Shown here: one piece after another, positions 53,315 to 61,969 of the stretch
Position numbering within the stretch: position 1 is the first letter of the stretch
How the letters are laid out: every line of letters starts with the position of its first letter
DNA from: CAYUQT01 sp964596165
GTDB taxonomy: Bacteria > Planctomycetota > Phycisphaerae > UBA1845 > JAFGLZ01
Length of the DNA stretch: 64,000 nt
Direction: 5' to 3'
Assembly: GCA_964596165.1 (NCBI GenBank)
Contig: CAZQTW010000014.1
Coordinates: 36,887 to 100,886, forward strand
The notes under the pieces: model-generated
Database searches by the model: none
What the model was told of the DNA's origin: nothing
What the model saw: the letters and a program-made list of their open reading frames with translations, nothing else
Program-made: the position numbers and the translations under genes

Positions 53315-54328
53315 ATGCAAAAGACCGGCTTGGTCCTGGACGATCGCTATCAACTTCATGATACTGGACAAGGGCATCCGGAGCGGGCCGATCGCCTTGC
53401 CGCCATCGCCAAGAAGCTTGAACAGGACGGCCTGATCGCCAAGACACTGCGTCTTCCGCCCAAACCCGCCGACCTCGATGAGATCGCCCTGATCCATGAC
53501 CGGCGCTACATCGAACGCGTTCAGGAAACGTGCCGAGCAGGCGCTCCGTTCATCGACACGCCGGATTCGGCGATCTGCTCTCGCTCATACGAGATCGCTC
53601 TGCTTGCGGTCGGAGGGATGTTGACCTTGGTCGATGCGGTGGCTGAAGGCAAATGCGCCAATGGTTTCGCGGCCGTGCGTCCTCCCGGCCATCATGCCGA
53701 GCGCAACCGATCGAGGGGATTCTGTCTCTTCAACAATGTGGCGAGCGCCGCTCGTCACCTGCTGCAGAAGTACGGATACGAGAAGATCCTTATCCTCGAC
53801 TGGGACGTTCACCACGGCAACGCCACGCAACACAGTTTCGACCGCGACCCCACGGTGTTCTACTGCTCGCTGCATCAGCATCCGAGCACGTGCTACCCGG
53901 GCACCGGGTGGCCGCACGAAATCGGAGAGGGCCGCGCACGGGGGACCAAATTGAATCTGCCGATGAACCCCGGCCTGGGCGACGAGGCCTACCGCAAGGC
54001 CTTCGAAGAGAGCTTCCTGCCGGCCGCACGCAAGTTTCAGCCCAACTTCATTCTGATCTCCGCGGGGTTCGACGCACACACGCGGGATCCGCTCGCCGGC
54101 ATGAACTTGACCATCGAGGGGTTCAATTATATGCAAAGGGCGACGCTGGATCTGGCCAAAGAGCAGTGCGGCGGCAAGGCGGCCAGCGTTCTTGAAGGGG
54201 GCTACAACCTTCAGGCGTTGTCCGAGTGTGTTTCGGATCACGTGAAGATCATGATCGAGACCGCCGCCCAAGCCGGTCGACCGGAGAAGCCGGGATCGAC
54301 GAGCAAAGCCGTAGAGGTGACCGGCTAG
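53315..54328 (+). CDS. Histone deacetylase-like amidohydrolase
   Basis: Zinc deacetylase of 337 aa from the class II HDAC/acetoin utilisation/acetylpolyamine family. Motifs: GHPERADRL, RPPGHHAE with the catalytic His pair, DWDVHHGNAT with Asp and His zinc ligands, SAGFDAHTRDPL with the third ligand, and LEGGYN. It may deacetylate polyamines or protein lysines. It is followed 48 bp later by hisF and may share its transcript. Confidence 0.92.
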   Translation: MQKTGLVLDDRYQLHDTGQGHPERADRLAAIAKKLEQDGLIAKTLRLPPKPADLDEIALIHDRRYIERVQETCRAGAPFIDTPDSAICSRSYEIALLAVGGMLTLVDAVAEGKCANGFAAVRPPGHHAERNRSRGFCLFNNVASAARHLLQKYGYEKILILDWDVHHGNATQHSFDRDPTVFYCSLHQHPSTCYPGTGWPHEIGEGRARGTKLNLPMNPGLGDEAYRKAFEESFLPAARKFQPNFILISAGFDAHTRDPLAGMNLTIEGFNYMQRATLDLAKEQCGGKAASVLEGGYNLQALSECVSDHVKIMIETAAQAGRPEKPGSTSKAVEVTG

Positions 54329-54376
54329 TCGAATGGGAATCCCGATCCACAATTCACACGAGCAGGGAGAGTTTTC

Positions 54377-55138
54377 ATGGGACAACCTGTCAGCATCATG
54401 CCGTGTCTGGACATGCAGAACGGCCGCGTGGTCAAGGGCGTGCATTTCGTTGACATCAAGGATGCGGGCGATCCGGCTCAATGCGCTATTGCGTACTGCA
54501 AGGCGGGCGCAGACGAACTTGCCATGCTCGATATCACCGCCACCGTGGAAGGTCGCCCTACCCTGCTCGATGTTGTTCGCCGGGTGGCGGCGGTAACCAC
54601 AGTGCCCTTCACCGTCGGTGGCGGCATCAGCGACGTTGCCTCCGCCGCCGCCGTGCTGAAGGCGGGGGCCAACAAGATTTCCACCAGCAGCGCGGCGTTT
54701 CGCAATCCGCAGGTCATCGTGGAGATGGTCAAGGAATTCGGCCCGGACAAGGTTACCGTGGCCATCGACGTCGATCGGAACAAGGCCATGCCTTCGGGTT
54801 ACGAGGTCTACATCGACGGCGGTCGCACCGCGACCGGCGCCGATGCGCTCGAATGGGCCAAGAGAGTGGACGGTTACGGCGTGGCGACCCTACTGCCCAC
54901 GAGCAAAGCCACCGACGGCGCCAAGACGGGGTATGACCTGCCCCTCATCCGCGCGATCGCCACGTCCTGCAAGGCAACCGTCGTGGCCTCAGGAGGCGCC
55001 GGGGAAATGAAGCATTTCCACGAGGCGGCCGAGGCCGGTGCAACCGTGCTGTTGGCCGCTTCGGTGTTTCATTTCCATATCGTGGATATTGGCGAATTGA
55101 AGCGATACCTGCGGGAACGAGGGGTGAGTGTCCGCTAG
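54377..55138 (+). CDS. hisF: Imidazole glycerol phosphate synthase cyclase subunit HisF
   Basis: Protein of 253 aa, the lyase half of the HisF/HisH histidine-pathway enzyme. The TIM barrel has catalytic Asp in PCLDMQNGRVVKGVHF and Asp in VAIDVDR, plus TVGGGISD, SSAAFRNPQVI, and VVASGGAGEM phosphate-binding motifs. The Met-Gln-Asn at the first loop and the STSSAAF variant differ slightly from the usual sequence. No other his genes are adjacent. ATG follows GGGAG. Confidence 0.9.
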   Translation: MGQPVSIMPCLDMQNGRVVKGVHFVDIKDAGDPAQCAIAYCKAGADELAMLDITATVEGRPTLLDVVRRVAAVTTVPFTVGGGISDVASAAAVLKAGANKISTSSAAFRNPQVIVEMVKEFGPDKVTVAIDVDRNKAMPSGYEVYIDGGRTATGADALEWAKRVDGYGVATLLPTSKATDGAKTGYDLPLIRAIATSCKATVVASGGAGEMKHFHEAAEAGATVLLAASVFHFHIVDIGELKRYLRERGVSVR

Positions 55139-55393
55139 CAAGACTCGTCCCCGGACGCCGCTTCGGGGCGCCGGCGAGCAGGTAAATCCTCATAATGGGT
55201 TGGCTTCGCGCCGCTGAGGTGATACACTGTCAATGGTTGGTTCGTCGAGTAGGGCGCGCACGCGACGTTCGTTCTAGTCCGACCGCACTGCCTGGATCGC
55301 TTTCCTACCTTTTGGCCGGAACGTCGGCCACTTTCAACCGGGACCCTGAAAGAGAAACAATGGGTCCATGATGCCATCGACAGGAGACTTACG

Positions 55394-55717
55394 ATGGGCA
55401 AGAAGTTGTACGTCGGGAACCTGGGTTACGACGTCAGCAGTTCGGATCTGGAACAACTGCTGGCGCAACACGGGACCGTCATCAGCGCGGAGGTCATTTC
55501 GGACCGCATGACCGGCCAGAGCAAGGGATTCGGGTTTGTCGAAATGGGCACCGATCAGGAAGCTCAGACAGCCATCAATGCCCTGAACGGCAAGGAGTTC
55601 AAGGGACGGACTCTAACGGTCAATGAGGCTCGACCTCGCCCGCCGAAATCCGGCGGCGGCCGCGGTGGATTCGGCGGCCGTGGCGGCGGCGGTGGCGGCG
55701 GTCGACAACGTTACTAG
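55394..55717 (+). CDS. Glycine-rich RRM RNA-binding protein
   Basis: Protein of 107 aa: one RRM (residues 3-80) with RNP2 LYVGNLGY and RNP1 KGFGFVEM, then a Gly/Arg-rich tail ending GGGGRQRY. It resembles Rbp-type proteins found in cyanobacteria and Planctomycetes, which bind single-stranded RNA. GGAGA precedes the ATG. The 255-nt leader may carry cold- or autoregulatory structure, though I see no clear element. A strong terminator follows 21 nt after the stop. Confidence 0.93.
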   Translation: MGKKLYVGNLGYDVSSSDLEQLLAQHGTVISAEVISDRMTGQSKGFGFVEMGTDQEAQTAINALNGKEFKGRTLTVNEARPRPPKSGGGRGGFGGRGGGGGGGRQRY

Positions 55718-55738
55718 ACCACGCGATTGACCACAACG

Positions 55739-55770
55739 GGGGGAGGCCACCGGATGGGGCCTCCCCCTTT
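55739..55770 (+). terminator. Rho-independent terminator after the RRM gene
   Basis: Perfect 10-bp stem (GGGGGAGGCC and GGCCTCCCCC) with a 9-nt loop, followed by TTT at 55768-55770. It is the clearest terminator in the window. Confidence 0.85.
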
Positions 55771-55826
55771 CATTAGCACACGCCCGTCGCGGGACCTTGC
55801 GTGGAAGGACTGTCTTGGCGGAGTGT

Positions 55827-56222
55827 TCATTCGTCGGCAGTCGTTCTCCCGCGAAGGCGTTTCTTGAGGGATTGTCGCCTCTTCTGCGAGAGGATTCGCG
55901 CGCGGGCGCTCCTCGGCATGGACGTCGGAATGCGTGGCCTACGACGACGCGACAGGCCTTCGATCTTGCGACGAAGGATGGAAAGTGCCCGTTGCTTGTT
56001 CTGATGTTGACTGCGCTCCTGCCGGCAACACACCACGAGCCCCGTGGGACGGTGCCGGAGTCTCACGGCCGTTTCCCGCTTGTTGACGTTCTGCCCGCCG
56101 GGCCCGCTCGCGCGGAAGGTCTCGACGTCGCATTCCGCCAGGAGGCCTTCATCGGACTGGGGAATGGCCGAAGGCATGTCAAGTCCGGATCTCGGGTTTG
56201 GACGGCGGAGTCGCCCCGTCAC
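55827..56222 (-). CDS. Release factor-like GGQ-domain protein (ArfB-like)
   Basis: Protein of 131 aa with a class I release factor catalytic domain: RASGPGGQNVNKRETAVRLRH contains the universal GGQ that hydrolyses peptidyl-tRNA. A very basic tail (RRRRPRIPTS to KKRLRGR) suggests ribosome binding as in ArfB. There is no codon-recognition domain. The GTG at 56222 overlaps the upstream TGA; an ATG at 56177 is the alternative. It probably rescues stalled ribosomes. Confidence 0.85.
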   Translation of the reverse strand: MTGRLRRPNPRSGLDMPSAIPQSDEGLLAECDVETFRASGPGGQNVNKRETAVRLRHRPTGLVVCCRQERSQHQNKQRALSILRRKIEGLSRRRRPRIPTSMPRSARARILSQKRRQSLKKRLRGRTTADE

Positions 56223-56485
56223 TCTCCCACCAATTCGTAAAGGCCTTGCCCCGCTCGCTTGAGTTTACCCTGCTCGACCAGGGCTTCCCAGACCGCTCGG
56301 GGGTACTCGAACGGGGGCGTGACGGCAACAATGGCGGATTTGCCCTTGCTCATCGGACCATGGCCCAGCTTCGATTCGTCGTCCAAGCGTGCAAGCTTGA
56401 GGCGTTTCTTGAACGCCTTGAGCGCCTTGCGAAGCACTTCAGGACTGGGTGAAGCCGGTGGTGAAGGCACGGCGGTATCGGACAT
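56219..56485 (-). CDS. Small conserved hypothetical protein
   Basis: Protein of 88 aa, basic and helical, with the pattern ALKAFKKRLKLARLDDESKLG and PRAVWEALVEQGKLKR, which I associate with small planctomycete proteins of unknown function. The start at 56485 has AGAGGA at 8 nt; an upstream ATG at 56506 is less likely. It overlaps the start of the GGQ-domain gene, so the two may be coupled and the product may act at the ribosome. Confidence 0.75.
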   Translation of the reverse strand: MSDTAVPSPPASPSPEVLRKALKAFKKRLKLARLDDESKLGHGPMSKGKSAIVAVTPPFEYPRAVWEALVEQGKLKRAGQGLYELVGE

Positions 56486-56531
56486 GGCAGCCATCCTCTT
56501 TGTCATGGCAGAGGCATACGCATCCTGACCG

Positions 56532-57611
56532 TTATCTCATCGCCAGAAGCGATTTCAGTTCCGTCTCATTATGCGTTGCGGTAATACGGCACCAATAGTC
56601 GCGTGTCTCGTCGGGCATGAGACGGTCGTGCCAGCCGCGCTGTCGATCGATCACGCGGCCCTCCACACCGCCGTTCGCCGGCTCCAACGCTCCGACGTAG
56701 CTGCCGCCCGGCCCCCAGTGCTGCCAGTTGATCATCCGCCGATACTGGCGGATATTGAACTCGATCTTGACGCCGAAACGGCGCTTCTCGTTCACGACGC
56801 CCGCCGTCACCACGCCGTTCCGATCGGGAACAGGATCGATGTAGGCACAGGCTTCCCCGGCGCCGCGGTGCGATTCTTGGGGGACGACCGCACGGCGAAA
56901 GTCCTTTCGGCCGAACCACGCGACGCTGTCGTCGCGAGGAGTGACCTTTCCCTTGTAGCAGTATGTGCTCACACCGGGTTCCAGGAGCGGATATCCAAAG
57001 TTGATGTGCAACAACCAGGCATGCGGAACCGGTTCGTTGCCGTAGTTGACGAAGTGGTCGCGAATCTCGATCGTCGGCTCACCCAGCAAACTGCGAATGG
57101 TCCTGCGCAGTTCCACGTTGGGATTGAACACCTTCGCCGTCCGTATCAGGCCGGTCACGGCCATCTCGCGATCGCCCGTCTTCAGGTCCGGATTGCGGAT
57201 CGATTCCACGATCGCGGCCGTGCTCGAGTGGGTGCCATGCAGCCCAAGCTGCTCGTCGCCATCCACGCACGGGGCCCCCATATTGCAGGGTCCACAACTC
57301 GTCACCAGCCCCCCCGCAAAGGACCACAACCAGTCAAGCCCCAGGTGATAGGCAAATGACGGTTTGGTAACGCCCGCCAGCGAATGCCAGGTAAGCGACT
57401 GGCCCAGATACTCGGCATCGACGATGTCCATCCCGCGATCGAGAACAACCTTGTACCGCAACCCGCCGCCGGTGTTTACCCACGCGATCCGGGTGCCCCG
57501 TCCGGGCCCGTTGTCCAGAACGGATGTCTCGATGCCACCAAGTTGCTGGGAATTCATCACCGGCACGTCGGTAAATGCATGTTTGCGCGCGGAACGAACC
57601 ACCTTCGCCAT
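56532..57611 (-). CDS. DUF4432 family aldose 1-epimerase-like protein
   Basis: Protein of 359 aa in the DUF4432/galactose mutarotase-like superfamily. The beta-supersandwich signatures include YKVVLDRGMDIVDAEYLG, SFAGGLVTSCGPCNMG, GLHGTHSST and HAWLLHINFGYPLL with candidate catalytic His. GAGAGGAG precedes the ATG. Family members act on sugars; the exact reaction is unknown here. The gene is 140 bp downstream of the deaminase gene. Confidence 0.82.
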   Translation of the reverse strand: MAKVVRSARKHAFTDVPVMNSQQLGGIETSVLDNGPGRGTRIAWVNTGGGLRYKVVLDRGMDIVDAEYLGQSLTWHSLAGVTKPSFAYHLGLDWLWSFAGGLVTSCGPCNMGAPCVDGDEQLGLHGTHSSTAAIVESIRNPDLKTGDREMAVTGLIRTAKVFNPNVELRRTIRSLLGEPTIEIRDHFVNYGNEPVPHAWLLHINFGYPLLEPGVSTYCYKGKVTPRDDSVAWFGRKDFRRAVVPQESHRGAGEACAYIDPVPDRNGVVTAGVVNEKRRFGVKIEFNIRQYRRMINWQHWGPGGSYVGALEPANGGVEGRVIDRQRGWHDRLMPDETRDYWCRITATHNETELKSLLAMR

Positions 57612-57751
57612 GTTCGGACTCCTCTCCGCGACCCCTCTTCAGCCTGCGTCGCGATCCTGGGGTCGCCTTCAACGGCGGCGGCGTGTCACGTGACCTGCCG
57701 CCCAGGCAACCGCGAGTATTGTCTTCCAAAGCCCGCCGTCTGCAAGTCTGA

Positions 57752-58984
57752 TCATGAGGAGGCCGAAGGCGTCGGGACATGGCGTATGCCGCTCACCCAC
57801 ACCCCGACGGGGGATGCCGAATTCCGAAGGAGATCCTCGACCGGATCCGCTACGTCCTCGCGGCTCAGGGGAACGGCAACGAAGTCCGCATACTTGCCGG
57901 ATTCGATCGTGCCGATCCGATCGGCCAAACCCAACGCCCGCGCCCCGTTGATTGTACCCATCGCAAGGAGTCGGTCGCACGGGACCTCCGGGTGCTCTCG
58001 ATGGAGAAACCGGAGCTCGTCCAGAATCGAGAGGGTCGAACCGGGCGGCAGCGACGCGGCGGAGTCGGTTCCGATGCAGACGTTGATGCCCGCCGAAAGC
58101 ATCTCTTGCCATCGATGATTCCGGTGTCTGAAGAACCGATGCGATCGAGGACAGAGCACCACGCTCGACGGTGAGTGGGCCAGTCGCCCCAGTTCGCGGT
58201 CGTCGATGTAATTCACATGGGCGAGCAAGGCGCCGGCATCCAGAATCCCCAGCCGTTCGGCGTATTCCATCGGAGAACACTTGGGAGGACGGATGGGATC
58301 GCCCGCGCTGAAACCCCGGACCAGCACGCCCAGCACGCCGCCGCCCTGTCTCAGCCACCGGCACTCCTGGATGGTTTCGGACCAGTGGGTGGTGAGGGGA
58401 AGTGCGCGCCGACGGGCGATTTCGACCGCGCCTACAACGTCTCGCGCCCGAACCGTGTAGGGAGCGTGGGGAGAGACGCCGGGGATCACCCCACGGTCGG
58501 GCGCCACCTCGTCCAGCACCTTTTCCAACTCGACGGGATTTCGCGGCGGCTCCGACGCCACGCTGATCAATTCGGCAAAGCAGACCTTGCGAAGGGGAAC
58601 GTCGCGCAGCGCCTTCCATGCATCGCCACGGCGCGAGACATCGCCGATGCAGGTAACGCCCGCCCTCAATGATTCGACGGCGGCCTGAGTAGCGCCTGCC
58701 TGCTCCAGCGCGGGATCACCCTTGCGCCGAAGCATGGCGAGCCGCGTCAACCATGTCAGGAGGTTCGACGGAGGCACCTTGCCGGCATAGACGCTCAGTT
58801 CGAGATGGGCGTGTGCATTGACCCAGCCGGGCAGCAGGACGACGCGGCCGAGGTCCACCACCTCCGGCCCGGTGAACTCCTCGCGGGGACCGACCTGCAC
58901 GATTCGACCGTCTACGATCCGCACGCCCCCGTCGCGAATGGGCGGTCGGGCCACCGGCACGACGTATCGGGCCAACAGGATCAT
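57752..58984 (-). CDS. Amidohydrolase, aminodeoxyfutalosine/adenosine-type deaminase (MqnX-like)
   Basis: Metal-dependent deaminase of 410 aa from the ATZ/TRZ amidohydrolase group. Metal and catalytic motifs: VNAHAHLELS (H-x-H), VSPHAPYTV, LTTHWSET, LAHVNYID and GTDSAASLPP with the Asp ligand. The ATG at 58984 overlaps the phosphorylase stop (ATGA). Clustering with mqnA and mqnC suggests deamination of 6-amino-6-deoxyfutalosine to futalosine. Deamination of 5'-deoxyadenosine or methylthioadenosine is the main alternative. Confidence 0.8.
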   Translation of the reverse strand: MILLARYVVPVARPPIRDGGVRIVDGRIVQVGPREEFTGPEVVDLGRVVLLPGWVNAHAHLELSVYAGKVPPSNLLTWLTRLAMLRRKGDPALEQAGATQAAVESLRAGVTCIGDVSRRGDAWKALRDVPLRKVCFAELISVASEPPRNPVELEKVLDEVAPDRGVIPGVSPHAPYTVRARDVVGAVEIARRRALPLTTHWSETIQECRWLRQGGGVLGVLVRGFSAGDPIRPPKCSPMEYAERLGILDAGALLAHVNYIDDRELGRLAHSPSSVVLCPRSHRFFRHRNHRWQEMLSAGINVCIGTDSAASLPPGSTLSILDELRFLHREHPEVPCDRLLAMGTINGARALGLADRIGTIESGKYADFVAVPLSREDVADPVEDLLRNSASPVGVWVSGIRHVPTPSASS

Positions 58985-59865
58985 CGACTCACGTGTTTCG
59001 CGTTGAACCACGTTCGCCAGTCCTTCCCGATCTGCCCCAAGGCGATGTGATGATCCATGCTGACGTCGCAGCGGCATTTGCGCGGTGTCTTGGCGACGGT
59101 CGCCACGAGTTCGGCAAGCACGGACGGCAGCATTTCAACCGCGTCGCTCACCCGTTGTTCGTCCGTCACCATGCCGAGCGCCTCGAAGAGTCCGCCCGGC
59201 TCGTACGGTCGGTATTCACCTCCGGATTCGGCGTAGTCCGTGACGTAGGTCAACACGGCATAACAGAGCTGAAGCTCCTTGGCCAGGAAAACCTCCGGCA
59301 CGATGCTGTCACCGATCAGGTCGGCGCCCAAGATGACGTATTTTCGAATCTCCGCGGGCGTCTCGTGTCGAGGGCCCTCGGTGCACAGATACACGGCCTC
59401 CTCCTTGAAATGGGCCTTGCGTGACGCCAGGGTATCCGCCAGAAGCCGCCGGAGTTCGGGGCAGAAGACGGGCCACTGCCGAATGGCCCCCCATCCACCG
59501 TTCTCGAAGAAGGTATTCGCACGCCGACGCGTCTCGTCGATCACGTCGCTGAGGACAACGAACTGCCCGATGTGGAAATTGTGGCTCAGCGCCTTGACGG
59601 CGGACCAGGCAATAATCGCCTCGGCCCCCAGGTCTTTGAGCGCGTAGACGTTCGCGCGGTAGTTCACGAACGTGCTGCTCACGTCGTAGCCCGTCTCTCC
59701 GTGTCGAGGCACGAAGTAGAAACTGTCCGATCCGCCGCATTCGTAGACGGGCCCGGACACACCGAACGGGGTGTCCAAGGGTCCAATCCGCCGGGCATCG
59801 AAGGCGTCTCGTTCAAGCAGAACGGATGCCCCCACTCCGCCGATACAAGCCAGCCGCACCCCCAT
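58981..59865 (-). CDS. Divergent MTAP-like nucleoside phosphorylase
   Basis: Protein of 294 aa of the purine nucleoside phosphorylase/MTA phosphorylase fold. It keeps FVPRHG, TFVNYRANVYALKDLGAEAI, DVIDETRRRANTFF and CTEGPRHETPAE. Usual MTAP features are changed: the His after RHG is absent (RHGETGY), and the usual GMT-x-x-PE appears as GDSIVPE. The start at 59865 has GAGGG at good spacing. In this menaquinone cluster it may remove hypoxanthine or adenine from a futalosine intermediate in place of MqnB, or recycle 5'-deoxyadenosine made by the radical SAM enzyme. Confidence 0.8.
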   Translation of the reverse strand: MGVRLACIGGVGASVLLERDAFDARRIGPLDTPFGVSGPVYECGGSDSFYFVPRHGETGYDVSSTFVNYRANVYALKDLGAEAIIAWSAVKALSHNFHIGQFVVLSDVIDETRRRANTFFENGGWGAIRQWPVFCPELRRLLADTLASRKAHFKEEAVYLCTEGPRHETPAEIRKYVILGADLIGDSIVPEVFLAKELQLCYAVLTYVTDYAESGGEYRPYEPGGLFEALGMVTDEQRVSDAVEMLPSVLAELVATVAKTPRKCRCDVSMDHHIALGQIGKDWRTWFNAKHVSR

Positions 59866-59938
59866 GGACGCAACCCTCATCCGAAATGCTTCACGTCACC
59901 CGTACCGTCCCGGACGTGATCGGGGACGGTTCTCCGCG

Positions 59939-60658
59939 TCAGGAAACCCTCTGCGACCGCGCCGACGAGTCGGCGTGACTCTTCCGCAGCAGCTCGATCA
60001 GATCGCGGGATTCCAGGTGTTCGTCGAGCGATCGCATGAACGGTTCCATCGCAGCCAGTCGACGCCATGCCAGTTCACGCACGCACGCGAACCGTATTCC
60101 CTCGCGAATCCGTGCCTCCCAGTAGTGGTATTCCTGCTGACGATTCCACCCGTCCATCAGATGACGAAGGCCTCGCCCTTCGATCACGTTCCGGCGCAGA
60201 CTCTGCAGCAGGCCGACGGGGCCGATCTGATCGAGATTGTCCGCATCACTCAGGATGTGCGATTCAATAAGATCGTGTTTTCGGTTGTTCATGCCGCGAA
60301 TGGTGTTGGCGGCCGTCTCCACGGTGCGCGGCGGAAGGTGTCGGTGCAGCGTCGATTCGACCAGGTGGGCGGCCAATTCGTGCTGGACATCGCTGGTCGG
60401 ACGGGAGAGAACATGGTGAGGCGGAACTTCGCCGCTGGCGACTTGCACGGCCCAACCGGCGTCATGGTACAACGCGGCAACCTTCATGGCCGTTCGATCG
60501 ATGCGCCCGTTCGCCAGCTCAGGCAATGAAGCGATCGTCTCCGCATTGGCCGCCACGCGGAGCGAATGCTCCCATAGGGTCAGGTCCGCCGTCTTGCCGG
60601 GACCACCCAGCGTCAATTCAACCCGCGCCTGTCGGAGCAGCGGATCCTCATCGGCCAT
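59939..60658 (-). CDS. HD-domain hydrolase
   Basis: Protein of 239 aa with an HD metal-dependent phosphohydrolase domain: His31 (LWEHSLRVA), His65-Asp66 (ALYHDAGW), a further His pair near 81 and Asp in SDADNLDQIG near 138-140. The start at 60658 has GGAGGG upstream. It lies between mqnC and the phosphorylase gene. Its substrate is unknown; no such enzyme belongs to the textbook futalosine pathway, so it may be a pathway phosphatase or simply linked. Confidence 0.82.
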   Translation of the reverse strand: MADEDPLLRQARVELTLGGPGKTADLTLWEHSLRVAANAETIASLPELANGRIDRTAMKVAALYHDAGWAVQVASGEVPPHHVLSRPTSDVQHELAAHLVESTLHRHLPPRTVETAANTIRGMNNRKHDLIESHILSDADNLDQIGPVGLLQSLRRNVIEGRGLRHLMDGWNRQQEYHYWEARIREGIRFACVRELAWRRLAAMEPFMRSLDEHLESRDLIELLRKSHADSSARSQRVS

Positions 60659-60793
60659 GAGAGTCCCTCCGGGGCATCGCAAGACCTCCTCATCGAGCCC
60701 GTTCTGTCTCGCGCGACGGCCCCAAACGATCGGCCGATCAAATGTATCCCGTTGTGGTTCACTTGTACTCGATCCCCCGCCATTCGGCAACCA

Positions 60794-61969
60794 TTAAGAT
60801 TGTTCCACGATGTGATAATAGCAGTCGCGCCTGCAAGGCCGCCAACCGGCGTCCTCGATCAGCTGGCGAATCTCCGCTTCGGTGAGATGATATGAGGCGC
60901 CGGCGGCCGATACGACATTCTCCTCCATCATCACGGACCCCATATCGTTCGCCCCGAAGAACAGCGAGAGTTGACCGATGTCGGGACCTTGCGTGACCCA
61001 ACTGGCTTGAACGTTCGGAATATTGTCTATGTAAAGCCGGGCCAGCGACAGCATCTTGAGATACTCGTGGGAGCCCGCCAACGCCAAGCACCGACCGTCC
61101 GAACCGGTCTTTGCTTCGGCAGCACACCTGGGCACTTTCCCTAGGGCGGTGCCCTTCGGTTGGAAGGTCCAGCTTATGAAGGCGGTGAACCCCCCGGTCT
61201 CGTCTTGCAGTTCACGTATCCGACGGAAGTGTTCTATTCGTTCCGCGACGGTCTCAATGTGTCCAAACATCATCGTGGCCGTCGTGCGCATGCCGATCCT
61301 GTGCGCTTGCCGCATCACATCGAGATACTCGCATGTTCGGCTCTTGCCCACACTGATGCGATCGCGAACCCGGTCCACAAGAATCTCCGCCCCCCCACCC
61401 GGAATCGTGTCCAGCCCCGCATCGCGCAGCCGCAACAGCACGTCGCGAACCGACATCCCAAAGGCCCGGCTAAACTCGTGTATTTCGGGCGGGCTGAAGG
61501 CATGGAGGTGAATCGTTGGATAACGACCTTTGATGAACCGCAACAGGTCCAAATACCAGTCGAAATCGAGCAACGAGTCCGGCACAAGTCCGCCCTGGAG
61601 AAGGATTTGTGTTCCTCCGATGGAAATCAACTCGTCGATCTTCGAGAGCAGTTCATCTCGGCTGATTACGTACGCCGCTTCGCTTGTGGGCTTGGCCTTG
61701 AAATTGCAGAAAGTGCAATGGGCCGAGCAGATGTTCGAGTAGTTGATATTCCTGTCGACGATGTAGCTCCTGTATGTCTCGGGATGCAACGTCAGGCAGG
61801 CCTCGTGGGCCATCCGTCCCAGCTCCGTGAGCGAGCATTCATCGTACATCCGCAGGGCCTCGGCATCGGAGATTCGCCGTAGCGTCCTTCGCGGTACGTC
61901 GGAATCACGTCCCCCGCGATGAGGCGCCACGGCACATCCCCACGATTCCATATGGCCTTGTCCACTCAT
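60794..61969 (-). CDS. mqnC: Cyclic dehypoxanthinyl futalosine synthase (radical SAM)
   Basis: Radical SAM enzyme of 391 aa. It cyclises dehypoxanthinylfutalosine in menaquinone biosynthesis. The 4Fe-4S ligands are Cys81, Cys85 and Cys88 (CSAHCTFC). MqnC signatures are GGTQILLQGGL, IHLHAFSPPEI, GLDTIPGGGAEILVDRVR, ATMMFGHIET, and VQASWVTQGPDIGQLSLFFGAND split by strands. An inserted CAAEAKTGSDGR loop is atypical. The ATG at 61969 overlaps the mqnA stop by 4 bp; the frame remains open to 62260 inside mqnA. MqnE is not in the window. Confidence 0.9.
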   Translation of the reverse strand: MSGQGHMESWGCAVAPHRGGRDSDVPRRTLRRISDAEALRMYDECSLTELGRMAHEACLTLHPETYRSYIVDRNINYSNICSAHCTFCNFKAKPTSEAAYVISRDELLSKIDELISIGGTQILLQGGLVPDSLLDFDWYLDLLRFIKGRYPTIHLHAFSPPEIHEFSRAFGMSVRDVLLRLRDAGLDTIPGGGAEILVDRVRDRISVGKSRTCEYLDVMRQAHRIGMRTTATMMFGHIETVAERIEHFRRIRELQDETGGFTAFISWTFQPKGTALGKVPRCAAEAKTGSDGRCLALAGSHEYLKMLSLARLYIDNIPNVQASWVTQGPDIGQLSLFFGANDMGSVMMEENVVSAAGASYHLTEAEIRQLIEDAGWRPCRRDCYYHIVEQS

